The notes: generated by a model from the sequence alone, not told the origin. 64,000 nucleotides of DNA from Kiritimatiellia bacterium (GCA_017525225.1 JAFXTB010000110.1:1-64000); one strand, 5' to 3'; counted from the first letter of the stretch, positions 15,885 through 25,181 are shown. Program-made: numbers and translations.

Positions 15885-16895
15885 ATGAATCCCAAGAAAC
15901 AAGACATCAAGAAGGCCCGTGGGTTTGCGCTTCTATCCGGCGGGCTCGACTCCCAGCTGGCCGTATGCGTGCTACGCGACGCCGGCGCCGAGGTGGAAGG
16001 CGTCACGTTCTCGACGCCTTTCTTCTCCCCGGACGCGGCGCGCAAGGCCGCCGCCGCCCTGGGCATCACACTCCACGTGGTAGACTTCACCGACGATGAG
16101 CTGCAGCTCATCAAGTCGCCCCCGCACGGCTTCGGCGGTGCAATGAACCCTTGCATCGACTACCATGCGCGCATGATCGCGCGTGCCGGCGAGATGATGC
16201 TGGAGCGTGGATATGATTTCGTGTCCACGGGTGAAGTGCTCAACCAGCGCCCCATGAGCCAGAACCGCCAGTCACTCGGAGTGGTGGAGAGGTGTTCCGG
16301 GCTCAAGGGGCGACTCGTCCGGCCGCTATGCGCCCTGCTGCTGGAGCCGACCATCCCGGAGCAGGAAGGCAAGATCGACCGCTCCAGGCTGCTAGGCCTC
16401 TCCGGCCGCCGCCGCGAACCGCAGTTCGAGCTTGCCCGGAAGTACGGGCTTGTGGACTATCCATCCCCGGCGGGTGGATGCAAGCTGACGGAAAAAGGCT
16501 TCGGTCGACGACTCAAGGACCTTCTTGAACACGAGGGCCTGGACGACCGCCGACTCGTGGAACTGCTAAACATCGCGCGCAGATACCGCCTGCCAGGCGG
16601 CAGCGGCGTGATACTGGGACGCGATGCCCGCGAGAACGCCATGCTCAAGGAGGCCATGCGGCCAGGCGACACGTTGCTCGTACCCGTATCCGCGCCCGGT
16701 CCGACCGCGCTCATCCCGAAGCTCTCCGGCGAGGCGGACCTAGATATCGCGCTCAAGCTTGTATGCGCCTTCTCACGCTGCGACAGGCTCGAAGGCGACA
16801 TGAACGTGCGCGTGACATCCGGCGGGTCAACGCGCGAGACCACCGTTCCCCGCCCCTACGACCGCGCCCCGCTGCTGCCATTCCAGCTGCTGTAG
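15885..16895 (+). CDS. PP-loop tRNA thiolation enzyme, MnmA/ThiI-like
   Basis: 336 residues. PP-loop ATPase motif LLSGGLDSQLAV at residues about 15-26, then the family signatures GAMNPCIDYHARM, STGEVLNQRPMSQNRQSL and DYPSPAGGCKLTEKGF. The last part (YRLPGGSGVILGRDARENAML, then PGDTLLVP) looks like an NFACT-R/DUF814 module, a known partner domain in this family. These proteins are annotated as tRNA thiouridylases; the exact modified base is not established. ATG 15885 is chosen because the promoter points to it; an ATG at 15852 lies within the promoter. The gene converges on walJ with a 4-base gap. Confidence 0.85.
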   Translation: MNPKKQDIKKARGFALLSGGLDSQLAVCVLRDAGAEVEGVTFSTPFFSPDAARKAAAALGITLHVVDFTDDELQLIKSPPHGFGGAMNPCIDYHARMIARAGEMMLERGYDFVSTGEVLNQRPMSQNRQSLGVVERCSGLKGRLVRPLCALLLEPTIPEQEGKIDRSRLLGLSGRRREPQFELARKYGLVDYPSPAGGCKLTEKGFGRRLKDLLEHEGLDDRRLVELLNIARRYRLPGGSGVILGRDARENAMLKEAMRPGDTLLVPVSAPGPTALIPKLSGEADLDIALKLVCAFSRCDRLEGDMNVRVTSGGSTRETTVPRPYDRAPLLPFQLL

Positions 16896-16899
16896 GGAA

Positions 16900-17679
16900 T
16901 CATATCTCCACAAGTTCGCCGGGCTCGTTCTGGCTCAGTACCTCGATGCGTACATCGTGCCGGCCGCAATCGTCCAGCGCGGCACAAATCGCGGCCCGGG
17001 CGAGCGAGGGCGTGTTACATTCCTCGGAGAGATGCGCCAGCAGGAGGGTCTTCATCCGCGGCGGATTGACGCTGCGTACCAGATCGGCCGCATCGTCGTT
17101 GGAAAGATGCCCGGAGCGTCCCGCGATGCGCTGCTTGAGCACCTCGGGGCGGTTGGATGTCTCGAGCAGCACGGGATCGTAGTTCGTTTCCAGCACGGCG
17201 CAGTCGCTGCGCCGCAGCGCATCGCGCACGCCCAGCGTCGCCATGCCGGTATCCGAACCCACGAACAGGATGCGTCCGCCGCTTTCCAGGAGGAAGCCGA
17301 CCGGATCCGCGGCATCGTGCGACACGGAGAACGGAGTGATGCGAAAGTCCGCCAGATCGAACGGCACCGCCGTCTCGAAGACCGACCAGCCGTCCGCCAC
17401 GCCGGTCTTGGACGCGATGGAGTCGGCAGTGTCCCCGTTCGCGAACAGCGGCACCAGCGGATGGCGCCTGTGGAATGCCGAGAGGGACGAGAAATGGTCC
17501 GAATGGTCGTGCGTGAAGAGAATGCCCGCGGCCGTGGATACATCGATGCCGCAGGCCTCGGCACGCGATCTCAGATCGGAGAACTGAAGTCCCAGATCAA
17601 TGAGCGCCAGCACGCCGCCAGCCGACCGTACGGCCAGCACGTTGCCCTTGGACCCGCTCGAAAGAACACGCAGCCGCAT
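16900..17679 (-). CDS. walJ: WalJ/YycJ-type MBL-fold exonuclease
   Basis: 259 residues. Metallo-beta-lactamase fold with metal motif FTHDHSDHFSS (about residue 56), a further GSDTGMAT and the family-specific GHLSNDDAADLV and LLLAHLSEECNTP. Family members are 5'-to-3' DNA exonucleases or cell-wall-linked hydrolases (YycJ/WalJ). The ATG abuts the purE stop codon, so it is the last gene of the purD operon. Confidence 0.9.
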   Translation of the reverse strand: MRLRVLSSGSKGNVLAVRSAGGVLALIDLGLQFSDLRSRAEACGIDVSTAAGILFTHDHSDHFSSLSAFHRRHPLVPLFANGDTADSIASKTGVADGWSVFETAVPFDLADFRITPFSVSHDAADPVGFLLESGGRILFVGSDTGMATLGVRDALRRSDCAVLETNYDPVLLETSNRPEVLKQRIAGRSGHLSNDDAADLVRSVNPPRMKTLLLAHLSEECNTPSLARAAICAALDDCGRHDVRIEVLSQNEPGELVEI

Positions 17680-18180
17680 CTACTCGTGTATCTTCTCGTT
17701 CGCCTTCGCGACCTTGGCCGCGAGCGTCCGCTTGTGGTCGTGGAACTTCGCGCGCAAACCGGCATCCGCCGTGCCGAGTATCTGCACCGCCAGAAGCGCG
17801 GCATTGACGGGTCCCGCGCTGCCGCAAGCCACCGTCGCCACTGGCACGCCGGATGGCATCTGCACGGTGGCGTAGAGGGCGTCGAGTCCGTTGAGGGCGC
17901 CCCCGGCGACAGGTATGCCTATGACGGGCAGGACCGTACCGGCGGCAAGGACACCGCCCAGATGGGCCGCGCCGCCGGCCGCTGCGATGATCACCTGCAG
18001 CCCGCGACCCTCGGCTGCGCGGGAATACTCCAGCGCCAGCTCGGGCGTGCGGTGCGCGCTGATCACGCGCGTCTCGTAGGGCACGCCAAATCCGTCAAGC
18101 GTGGCGCAGGCCTTCTGCACCAGCGGCCAGTCGCTGTCGCTGCCCATGACTATGCCGACCTTGGGGTTTGCTGAATCCAT
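17680..18180 (-). CDS. purE: N5-carboxyaminoimidazole ribonucleotide mutase
   Basis: 166 residues, normal for class I PurE. Motifs [11 protein letters not shown] (substrate-binding P-loop), VISAHRTPE with the catalytic His, [14 protein letters not shown] and [13 protein letters not shown]. It converts N5-CAIR to CAIR in purine synthesis. It is in an operon with purD, separated by the small secreted protein gene; no purK is in the window. Confidence 0.97.
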   Translation of the reverse strand: MDSANPKVGIVMGSDSDWPLVQKACATLDGFGVPYETRVISAHRTPELALEYSRAAEGRGLQVIIAAAGGAAHLGGVLAAGTVLPVIGIPVAGGALNGLDALYATVQMPSGVPVATVACGSAGPVNAALLAVQILGTADAGLRAKFHDHKRTLAAKVAKANEKIHE

Positions 18181-18183
18181 TTT

Positions 18184-18870
18184 TCACCTCTTTTTATTCC
18201 GGATGTCCTTGTTGACGCTGAAATCGTAGAACCGGCAAGGTCCTTCGCAGCCCGTCAGGCCGACATGGAACCTGTCGGGAAGGTTCGGCTCGATATAGCC
18301 GAACTCATGCCCGTCGCAGATCGCCGTGAACAGCGTGCGGCCATGGCGACGGGTTAGGCGGACCGTGAGCGTGTAGCGTTTCTCCGACACGAAATGCGCG
18401 TCGAGGTAGGCGGTGAGATGCCAGCTCGGCTTGCCGTCCATGAACTCGTGGTGCCATACGTTGACGCCCTTTTCGTACAGGACGATCTCCCAATGCTCGC
18501 GAAACACCTTCTTGCCGTCCTTCGCCTCTGCCAGCTCCGGTGCGATGACGAGCAGCGGAGCCCCGTGCTCGCCGAAGCTCATTGCGGCGGAGAACTCCAC
18601 GGGCACCTCTACCCTGTTCGTCCACACCAGGCCGATATAGGCATCAGGCCCGTAGTGCATGCGGCCGCGGGGATCCTTCTTGCCGATGGCGAGGTTCGCT
18701 ATGTGGTCGGGCCGCTGGATCCAGCTGCCATGATCTTCCCAGCGCGGACTCATAACCTCACAGAAGTCGGCATGGTTCCATCTGCCCTCCGAGAAGTCAA
18801 ACGACTGCATGGCAGCCACGGGCTGCAAGGCGAGGACCAGCACGACCAGCGGCGTCAGGCTCCACTTCAC
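18184..18870 (-). CDS. Secreted hypothetical protein, concanavalin-like
   Basis: 228 residues with signal peptide MKWSLTPLVVLVLALQPVAA. The rest is beta-rich with Trp/His-rich strands (FSEGRWNHADF, GSWIQRPDHIANLAI, GVNVWHHEFMDGKPSWHLTA) and closes with RFHVGLTGCEGPCRFYDFSV, a pattern seen in LamG/concanavalin-like carbohydrate-binding folds and DUF1961-type proteins. No catalytic motif is recognisable. It overlaps purD by four bases (ATGA) and precedes purE, an odd place for an exported protein. Confidence 0.65.
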   Translation of the reverse strand: MKWSLTPLVVLVLALQPVAAMQSFDFSEGRWNHADFCEVMSPRWEDHGSWIQRPDHIANLAIGKKDPRGRMHYGPDAYIGLVWTNRVEVPVEFSAAMSFGEHGAPLLVIAPELAEAKDGKKVFREHWEIVLYEKGVNVWHHEFMDGKPSWHLTAYLDAHFVSEKRYTLTVRLTRRHGRTLFTAICDGHEFGYIEPNLPDRFHVGLTGCEGPCRFYDFSVNKDIRNKKR

Positions 18871-20177
18871 AGGCCGTCCCTCTCAAACGCCCTGTGCGCG
18901 ATGTCCCTGCGGTAGAAGGCGCCTTCGAAGGAGATGCAGCTGACGGCACGATAGGCGGTGTCCACCGCCTCGCGCAGAGTGCCTCCGAGCCCCGTCACGG
19001 AAAGGACGCGCCCCCCAGCCGTGAGCACCTGCCCTTCCACCGCCTTCGTGCCGCAATGGAAAACTATCGCGCCAGGCACCTTCGCCGCCTCGTCCAGCCC
19101 GGACATTACCTTGCCTTTTGCGTACGAGCCGGGGTATCCGCCCGAGGCCACGATCACCGTCGCGGCGCAGGAAGGCGAGACCACCACGTCCTCATCCTTC
19201 AGCGTACCCTCCGCACAGGCGAGCAGCGTCTTCGCGAAATCGCCGCCGATGCGTGGAAGCACGGCCTCGGTCTCGGGGTCTCCGAAGCGGGCGTTGAACT
19301 CCACAACGTTGACGTCGCTGCCGCTCGCGGCCTTGCGCCCATCCGGCAGGTTGTTGACCATGAGTCCGGCGTAGAGCACGCCCCTGTACACGATGCCACG
19401 CCGCTTCAGCTCGCGCACCACCGGCAGGATGATCGTGTCGCGGATGAAAGGCAGGCGGTCGGCCGTGACCACCGGCGCGGGCGAATACGCCCCCATGCCG
19501 CCGGTGTTCGGTCCCTTGTCGCCGTCGAATACGCGCTTATGGTCCTGCGACGACGGCAGCAGCACGGCGTGTTCTCCGTCCACGAGAGCGAGTATGGAGC
19601 ATTCCTCGCCTTCGAGGAACTCCTCCACGAGCACCTCGGCGCCGGCGGCGCCGAACCTGCCGCCCACGAGCATATCGTCTATGGCGGCCTCGGCCTCTTC
19701 ACGTGTCTCGGCGATGATGACGCCCTTGCCGGCCGCAAGGCCGTCCGCCTTGATGACCACCGGCAGGCCGAACTTCGGAAGCGCGGCCTTTGCGGCGGCA
19801 GCGTCGGTGAAGGTCTCGGCAAGGCCGGTGGGGACACCGGCCGCCTTCATGACCTCCTTCGCGAACGCCTTCGAGCCTTCCATGCGCGCGCCGGCCTGCA
19901 CTGGTCCGAACACCTTCACGCCGACCGCAGTCAGCGAGTCCGCCAGTCCTTTGCAGAGCGGCGCCTCGGGACCGACCACCACGAGATCGGGCCGGTTCGC
20001 CGCCGCCCACTCCGTGATCGCCGCCACATCCTCCGCGCCGATGGCGAGGTTCTCCGCCAGCGCCGCCGTGCCTGCGTTACCGGGGGCGCAGAACAGCTCG
20101 TGCTTCGTTTCATCCTGCGCGAGACGCCATGTTATCGCGTGCTCGCGCCCTCCACTGCCAACTACCAGGATTTTCAT
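18867..20177 (-). CDS. purD: Phosphoribosylamine-glycine ligase
   Basis: 436 residues from ATG 20177 (MKILVVGSGGREHAITW). ATP-grasp GAR synthetase: GREHA, GPEAPLCKGLAD, ADGLAAGKGV, EEFLEGEECS, GDKGPNTGGMGAYSPAP and VEFNARFGDPETEAVLPR. It makes glycinamide ribonucleotide, the second step of purine synthesis. The alternative ATG at 20186 overlaps the -10 box and cannot be the start. TATAAT ends 7 bases before ATG 20177, predicting a leaderless transcript. First gene of purD - secreted protein - purE - walJ. Confidence 0.97.
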   Translation of the reverse strand: MKILVVGSGGREHAITWRLAQDETKHELFCAPGNAGTAALAENLAIGAEDVAAITEWAAANRPDLVVVGPEAPLCKGLADSLTAVGVKVFGPVQAGARMEGSKAFAKEVMKAAGVPTGLAETFTDAAAAKAALPKFGLPVVIKADGLAAGKGVIIAETREEAEAAIDDMLVGGRFGAAGAEVLVEEFLEGEECSILALVDGEHAVLLPSSQDHKRVFDGDKGPNTGGMGAYSPAPVVTADRLPFIRDTIILPVVRELKRRGIVYRGVLYAGLMVNNLPDGRKAASGSDVNVVEFNARFGDPETEAVLPRIGGDFAKTLLACAEGTLKDEDVVVSPSCAATVIVASGGYPGSYAKGKVMSGLDEAAKVPGAIVFHCGTKAVEGQVLTAGGRVLSVTGLGGTLREAVDTAYRAVSCISFEGAFYRRDIAHRAFERDGL

Positions 20178-20184
20178 GGACGAC

Positions 20185-20193
20185 ATTATACCA
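20185..20193 (-). promoter_or_regulatory. Extended -10 promoter for purD, leaderless spacing
   Basis: Sense TGGTATAAT, then GTCGTCC, then ATG. Seven bases between the -10 hexamer and ATG place the expected transcription start at the start codon. No -35 resemblance is seen. Confidence 0.7.
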
Positions 20194-20197
20194 TAAA

Positions 20198-20869
20198 TCA
20201 GGCGGTGGCGGAGCGGGAAAGAAAATCCCGCACGGCCGCCACGTGTTCGCTGGCCAGGGCCTGGATGCCGGCGATGTCCCGGCGCTCCAGCAGGTCGCGC
20301 CGCATCACGGTAACGCCCGTGCCAACGGCGAGGATGCCGCACGAAAGGAATTCAGGGATTGTCTTCGGATTCACGCCGCCCGTGGCCATAAGCGGCACGT
20401 GCGGCAGCGGCCCCTTGAGATTGCGTATGTAGTGGTAGCCGAGATCGTCGGCCGGGAACAGCTTGACGATGTCCGCCCCCATCCGCCAAGCGCGCATCAC
20501 CTCCGACGGCGTCATCGCGCCGGGGATGGAGGCCATGCCAAGCCGCTTCGTCTCGGCAACCACGTCTGGATCGGTACCGGGGCTTATGATGTAGCTCGCC
20601 CCGGCATCATGTGCGGCGCGCACCTCGTCGGGATCGAGCACCGTTCCAGCGCCCACCGCGACCCTGTCCCCCACGGCCGCCACGAGGGCGGCGATCTTCT
20701 CCGCGTTGTCCTTCAGCGGATCGGCCACGGTGTGGTCGAACGTGCTTTCAAAGAGGGTTATGCCGGCATCGGCCAGCGCCGCCACCGCCTCCACGAGAAG
20801 CCCCTTCTCCACGCCGCGCGCCAGGATCACCAGCCGGCTGCGCCGTATCTCCTCCATCACGTCAGGCAT
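20198..20869 (-). CDS. eda: KDPG/KHG aldolase
   Basis: 223 residues. Class I aldolase of the Entner-Doudoroff and uronate pathways, cleaving 2-keto-3-deoxy-6-phosphogluconate to pyruvate and glyceraldehyde-3-phosphate. Motifs: ILARGVE (Arg), FESTFDH (Glu), GAGTVLDPDEV, ISPGTDPDVV, and the Schiff-base lysine in ADIVKLFPAD, then MATGGVNPKT. It follows the MFS gene by 9 bases. With UxaE elsewhere in the window it supports uronic-acid catabolism. Confidence 0.95.
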   Translation of the reverse strand: MPDVMEEIRRSRLVILARGVEKGLLVEAVAALADAGITLFESTFDHTVADPLKDNAEKIAALVAAVGDRVAVGAGTVLDPDEVRAAHDAGASYIISPGTDPDVVAETKRLGMASIPGAMTPSEVMRAWRMGADIVKLFPADDLGYHYIRNLKGPLPHVPLMATGGVNPKTIPEFLSCGILAVGTGVTVMRRDLLERRDIAGIQALASEHVAAVRDFLSRSATA

Positions 20870-20878
20870 TGCATCCTC

Positions 20879-22120
20879 CTATCCTTCAACCCGTCTCTTC
20901 ATGAAGAGGAAGAGGTACGAGTAGGCCATCACAAGCGCCGCCAGCACAAGAAGCGCGCCCATGGAGGCGAAGCCGATCTCGAAGCCGCGCAGACCGTACC
21001 GCTGCGAGAGTATGCCGAGCAGCAGCGGCGAGAGCGACCCCACGAGGCTGCCGATCACGCTCAGGAAGCCCACCGCCGAGGCCCGGCTCTCCGGCGGCAC
21101 CACGTCGAAGACGGAGGCATAGTTGTTGGATTGCAGCAGGCCGCGCACCACGCCCCATCCCACCAGGGCCGCCCACACGCCGCCGACGGTCGGCGAGAAG
21201 CCGAATGCGACAAGCATGGGCGTGCCGACCAGAAGCGCCGTTATCTGCAGGGCCAGGCGGAAGCGAGGATGCCTGCCGACGAAGATGTCCGTGACGTAAC
21301 CCGCCCCGATGACGGCCGCCATCGCGGCAAGGTTCGGGCCGAACATGACGCCATGGGCGGCCTCGCCTACGCCGAGATTGAACTTGAGGGCGACGAACTT
21401 GGGCGCCCACGCCGCCGTGGCGTTGGACACGAACATCAGCACCACGAATCCCGCGCCGGCGCACAGCGCCGCCGGATTGCCGAAGAAGGCCCGCATCCCT
21501 GCCGCAAGGCTCTTCTTCGCGCCGACACTCCTGGAACCGTCGCGCCAGAACACGGCCGCGAACGCCACGCCCACGAGAAGCGTCATCGCCCCGAAGGCGA
21601 AGTACACGGATCTCCAGCCGCCGAAGTACGCCAGCAGCGCCGAGACGATCGCACCGGAGCTGAGCAGCCCCACGTACATCGCCCCCTGGTGCGTGGCCAG
21701 CGCGACGGTACGCGTCTCGCGGTGCTCCGAGGCGATGAGCGCGTTCGCGGAAGGTCCGTACAGGGTCTGCACCCCGGGCGTGAGTATGGATCTCACGAGC
21801 AGCATGCCGATGAAACCGCCCACAAGCCCCATCGCGACGGTGAACAGTCCCCAGAGGACTATCGAGACGGCTATAACGCGCTTGCGCGCGAACCTGTCGC
21901 CGATCCATCCCGAGAACGGCATCGCCAGCGCTATCACCCAGAACAGCACCGTGTCGATGAACCCTATCTGTATGTCGCTCAGGCCCGTCTCCTTCTGGAT
22001 CGGGATGACCAGCAGCCCGAAGAGATGGCGATCGGTCATGTAGAAGAAGAACGCAAGGCACAGGAATGCCAGCGTCGTCCATTTGCGCGACCCGTCTGCA
22101 GAATGCTTTTCGCCGGTCAT
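20879..22120 (-). CDS. MFS transporter, likely sugar-acid uptake
   Basis: 413 residues. Twelve hydrophobic segments of the major facilitator fold with the loop 2-3 motif GWIGDRFARKR and a DRHLFGLLV first helix, resembling the anion:cation symporter branch that carries hexuronates and related acids. ATG 22120 is preferred because AGGGG stands nine bases before it; a GTG at 22138 would overlap the lysA stop (GTGA). Substrate is inferred only from the adjoining KDPG aldolase. Confidence 0.85.
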   Translation of the reverse strand: MTGEKHSADGSRKWTTLAFLCLAFFFYMTDRHLFGLLVIPIQKETGLSDIQIGFIDTVLFWVIALAMPFSGWIGDRFARKRVIAVSIVLWGLFTVAMGLVGGFIGMLLVRSILTPGVQTLYGPSANALIASEHRETRTVALATHQGAMYVGLLSSGAIVSALLAYFGGWRSVYFAFGAMTLLVGVAFAAVFWRDGSRSVGAKKSLAAGMRAFFGNPAALCAGAGFVVLMFVSNATAAWAPKFVALKFNLGVGEAAHGVMFGPNLAAMAAVIGAGYVTDIFVGRHPRFRLALQITALLVGTPMLVAFGFSPTVGGVWAALVGWGVVRGLLQSNNYASVFDVVPPESRASAVGFLSVIGSLVGSLSPLLLGILSQRYGLRGFEIGFASMGALLVLAALVMAYSYLFLFMKRRVEG

Positions 22121-22134
22121 GGCCCGTACCCCTT

Positions 22135-23430
22135 TCACGGTAGCGTCTGGCAGGCGAGGCCAGGATGGTCAAGCGTCGCGAAGTAGTCCGCCAGCGTCTC
22201 CGCCCGGCGTATCTGCACAACGGATCCATCCTCCTTCAGCAGCAGCTCCGCGCTGCGCAGCTTGCCGTTGTACTGGAATCCCATCGCATGCCCGTGCGCG
22301 CCGGCATCGTGGATCACCACGACATCCCCGGGAGCGACCTCGGGAATCTCCCGCTGGACCGCGAACTTGTCGTTGTTCTCGCAGAGCGACCCCGTAACGT
22401 CGCAGAGCATCATGGGCGTCTCCACCTTCTCGGTGTACGTGGTGCCGGCCTCACCGTACTTCGGCACGGATATGTGGTGGTACGCGCCGTAGAGCGCCGG
22501 ACGCATCAGGTTCGCCATGCATGCGTCAAGCCCCACGTACGTCCGGTATGTACGCTTTATGTGGCGCACGCGCGCGACGAGATAGCCGTATGGCCCCGTG
22601 ATGCAGCGGCCGCATTCCATGTACAGCCTGAGGTCGGGATGGCCCTGCCCGAGCAGGTGCGCGCGGTAGGACTCCTCTATGCCGCGGCCGACCAGCTCTA
22701 TGTCCATCGCCTGCTGGTCGGGACGGTACGGTATGCCCACGCCGCCGCCGATGTTGACGAAATCGAACACGATGCCGACCGCGCGCGAGATCTCCACCAC
22801 GAGGTCGAAGAGCATCGTCGCCGTATCCACGATGTACTGCGGATCCAGTTCGTTGGATGCGACCATCGTGTGCAGGCCGAAACGCTTGACACCCTTCGCC
22901 TTCATCTGCGCGTACGCATCGAAGAGCTGCTCGCGCGTGAAGCCGTACTTCGCCTCCTCCGGCTTGCCGATGATGGCGTTGCCGCCCTTGAGCGGCCCGG
23001 GGTTGTAGCGGCAGCAGAGCAGTTCCGGCAGCCTGCCGCCCAGCGTGTCCTCGAGGAACGCAAGGTGCGAGATGTCGTCGAGATTGACTATCGCGCCCAG
23101 CTCGCAGGCCATGCGGAACTCCTCGGCCGGAGTGTCGTTCGAGGTGAACATTATGTCTTCGCCCACGTTGCCAACGGCCTTCGCCAGCACGAGCTCGGCC
23201 ATCGACGAGCAGTCGCTGCCGAATCCCTCCTCACGCAGCATCGCCATCAGGTACGGGTTGGGCGCCGCCTTGACCGCGAAATACTCGTGGAAGCCCTTGT
23301 TCCACGCGAACGCGGCCTTGAGACGGCGCGCATTCGCGCGGATCGCCTTCTCGTCGTATATGTGGAACGGCGTAGGATAGGTCTTCGACCAGGTCTCCAG
23401 CTGTTCCGCCGTGAATGGGAGCGTCTTCAT
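22135..23430 (-). CDS. lysA: Diaminopimelate decarboxylase
   Basis: 431 residues from ATG 23430 (AAAGGCAAG upstream). Fold III PLP enzyme: lysine in EYFAVKAAPNPYL (about residue 50), NIGGGVGIPYRPDQ for phosphate binding, ECGRCITGPYGYL, and the C-terminal VTGSLCENNDKFA with the cysteine and GAHGHAMGFQYNG. It decarboxylates meso-DAP to lysine. A related decarboxylase of another substrate cannot be fully excluded. The start overlaps the preceding stop by one base (TGATG). Confidence 0.9.
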   Translation of the reverse strand: MKTLPFTAEQLETWSKTYPTPFHIYDEKAIRANARRLKAAFAWNKGFHEYFAVKAAPNPYLMAMLREEGFGSDCSSMAELVLAKAVGNVGEDIMFTSNDTPAEEFRMACELGAIVNLDDISHLAFLEDTLGGRLPELLCCRYNPGPLKGGNAIIGKPEEAKYGFTREQLFDAYAQMKAKGVKRFGLHTMVASNELDPQYIVDTATMLFDLVVEISRAVGIVFDFVNIGGGVGIPYRPDQQAMDIELVGRGIEESYRAHLLGQGHPDLRLYMECGRCITGPYGYLVARVRHIKRTYRTYVGLDACMANLMRPALYGAYHHISVPKYGEAGTTYTEKVETPMMLCDVTGSLCENNDKFAVQREIPEVAPGDVVVIHDAGAHGHAMGFQYNGKLRSAELLLKEDGSVVQIRRAETLADYFATLDHPGLACQTLP

Positions 23431-24062
23431 CACTTGCCTTTCCTTGGTTGTTCTGGTGGCGTCTTGCCGAGGCGCGCCAGCGCCGCCTTGAGATCGGCCC
23501 ACAGCCTCAGCTTGAGAGCACGTATCTTCTCCGGCCTGTGGCCGAGGAAGCGATACGTCTTCGTGGGCGAAGCCGTCACCAGCGCGGGCGTATCGCCGCG
23601 CTGTACCCACTGTCCGGGACGCGCCAGTACGCCGGGGATCCACTTCCTCAAGGCATCCGACCCCAGCACTATCAGCACGCGCGCCGAAGGATCGTTGATC
23701 TTGACGCCATCCGGACCATAGCCGATCGCCGCCGACATCTTCGGCAGAAGCTCCGCCACCTCGCCCTCAGGCTCGCATTCAAGCAGAAAGGCGAAATCAG
23801 CCGACGGCTCATCCTTCTCGCCTTTAACGGCATTAAGGCCATTAAGGCCGTTAACGCCGTTAGAGCCGTTAACGCCGTTAGGGGCGCTAGGGCCATTAAC
23901 GCCATTAAGGCCGTTAGGGGCGCTAGGGGCGCTAACACTCGCGCTGGCGGCGGGAGGGGGCATACGCAACAGCGCACGGTCGATTTCGACCGTGCGCGTG
24001 CCGAGTTCGCGCTCAAGCTCCAGGGCGTCCTCGAAGGCCGATAGTATCGCCGCCAGGTCCAC
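23430..24062 (-). CDS. Uracil-DNA glycosylase-like protein lacking motif 1
   Basis: 210 residues. The C-terminal half (VLIVLGSDALRKWI, then RGDTPALVTASPTKTYRF and LRLWADLKAALARLGK) has the layout of the C-terminal part of type 4/5 uracil-DNA glycosylases. The N-terminal catalytic GEAPGxxED motif and the Fe-S cysteines of that family are absent. Instead there is a Pro/Gly/Asn linker of tandem xNG tripeptides (residues about 43-78). The C-terminal HPs motif is also altered (ASPTK). It is therefore probably not a normal glycosylase, perhaps a degenerate or accessory form. Confidence 0.6.
   Translation of the reverse strand: MDLAAILSAFEDALELERELGTRTVEIDRALLRMPPPAASASVSAPSAPNGLNGVNGPSAPNGVNGSNGVNGLNGLNAVKGEKDEPSADFAFLLECEPEGEVAELLPKMSAAIGYGPDGVKINDPSARVLIVLGSDALRKWIPGVLARPGQWVQRGDTPALVTASPTKTYRFLGHRPEKIRALKLRLWADLKAALARLGKTPPEQPRKGK
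23829..23936. repeat. 12 tandem copies of a 9-bp unit in coding sequence
   Basis: Exactly 108 bases: twelve 9-mers of form GCCRTTARS (GCCGTTAAC, GCCATTAAG, GGCGCTAGG and so on). In frame they encode xNG and SAP tripeptides (NGLNGVNG, SAPSAPNG). Copy number changes would keep the frame. Confidence 0.9.
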
Positions 24063-24072
24063 CTCTAGCCCT

Positions 24073-25143
24073 TCAGCCTTTCGCCTTCTTGAATCCGTAC
24101 GGGTTCATGGACTGCCACCGCCAGAGATCCTCGCACATCCTCTCGATGCCGAACTCCGCCTTCCAGCCAAGCTCCTTCAGCGCCAGCGAAGGGTCTGCCC
24201 ACACCTCGCCAACGTCGCCCGGACGGCGCGCCTTTATGACATACGGCACCTTGCGTCCGCTGGCCTTCTCGAAGGCCTTGACGATCTGCAGCACGGAGTA
24301 TCCGTGGCCGGTGCCGAGGTTGATCGTCTTGAGCCCATATCCACCCTTGCGCGGCTTCGCGCCCTTGCGCGCCGGCCGGGTGGCGGCGCCGATCCGCTCC
24401 ACGGCCTTGACGTGCGCCCGGGCGAGATCGACCACGTGTATGTAGTCGCGGATGCCCGTACCGTCGGGTGTGGGGTAGTCGTTGCCGAACACGCTCAGTT
24501 CCTTGAGCCGGCCGATGGCCACCTGCGCCACGTACGGCAGGAGGTTGTTCGGGATGCCGGCGGGATCCTCGCCGATGAGACCAGAGGGATGGGCGCCTAT
24601 CGGGTTGAAGTAGCGCAACAGGATCACGTTCCATTCGGGATCGGCCCGCTGCACGTCCTTGAACACCTGCTCCATCATCAGCTTCGTCCATCCATACGCA
24701 TTGGTGCATCCGGGCGTGGGGAAGTCCTCGCGGATGGGCACCGTGGGCGGCTGGCCGTAGACCGTGGCGGAACTGGAGAACACGATGTTCTTGCACCCGT
24801 GCTCCGCAAGCGTCTTGAGCAGCGTGAACGTGCCGCCGAGGTTGTTGGCGTAGTACTTGAGCGGTATCTGGATCGACTCGCCCACCGCCTTCAGCGCGGC
24901 GAAATGGATCGTGGCGTCGAACGGCCCCTCGGCCGCGATGATCCTGTCGAGCCGGCGCTCGTCGCGGATGTCCGCCTTGTGGAACTTCACGCGCCTGCCC
25001 GTGATCTTCGCCACCCGCTTCAGGGATTCACGCGAAGAGTTGCAGAGGTTGTCGACGACCGTCACCTCGTGGCCGGCCGACAGCAGCTCGACGCACGTGT
25101 GCGAGCCGATGAAGCCCGCGCCGCCTGTAACAAAGACTTTCAT
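24073..25143 (-). CDS. galE: UDP-glucose 4-epimerase
   Basis: 356 residues from ATG 25143 (MKVFVTGGAGFIGSH); a GTG nine bases upstream is possible. SDR fold: NAD motif TGGAGFIGSH, VVDNLCNSSRESL, FSSSATVYG, catalytic YGWTK (YxxxK), LRYFNPIGAHPSGLIGEDP and DGTGIRDYIHVVDLA. It interconverts UDP-glucose and UDP-galactose for sugar use or glycan synthesis. A short basic insert (TRPARKGAKPRKGG) near residue 285 is unusual. Confidence 0.95.
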   Translation of the reverse strand: MKVFVTGGAGFIGSHTCVELLSAGHEVTVVDNLCNSSRESLKRVAKITGRRVKFHKADIRDERRLDRIIAAEGPFDATIHFAALKAVGESIQIPLKYYANNLGGTFTLLKTLAEHGCKNIVFSSSATVYGQPPTVPIREDFPTPGCTNAYGWTKLMMEQVFKDVQRADPEWNVILLRYFNPIGAHPSGLIGEDPAGIPNNLLPYVAQVAIGRLKELSVFGNDYPTPDGTGIRDYIHVVDLARAHVKAVERIGAATRPARKGAKPRKGGYGLKTINLGTGHGYSVLQIVKAFEKASGRKVPYVIKARRPGDVGEVWADPSLALKELGWKAEFGIERMCEDLWRWQSMNPYGFKKAKG

Positions 25144-25181
25144 TTTCCGCACCCGATTCTACCAGTCCACCGGCGGCAACG

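Noticed and set aside
23829-23936. Regularly repeated units resembling a CRISPR array
   Set aside because: Units are 9 bases with no spacers and are coding; it is a tandem repeat, not CRISPR.
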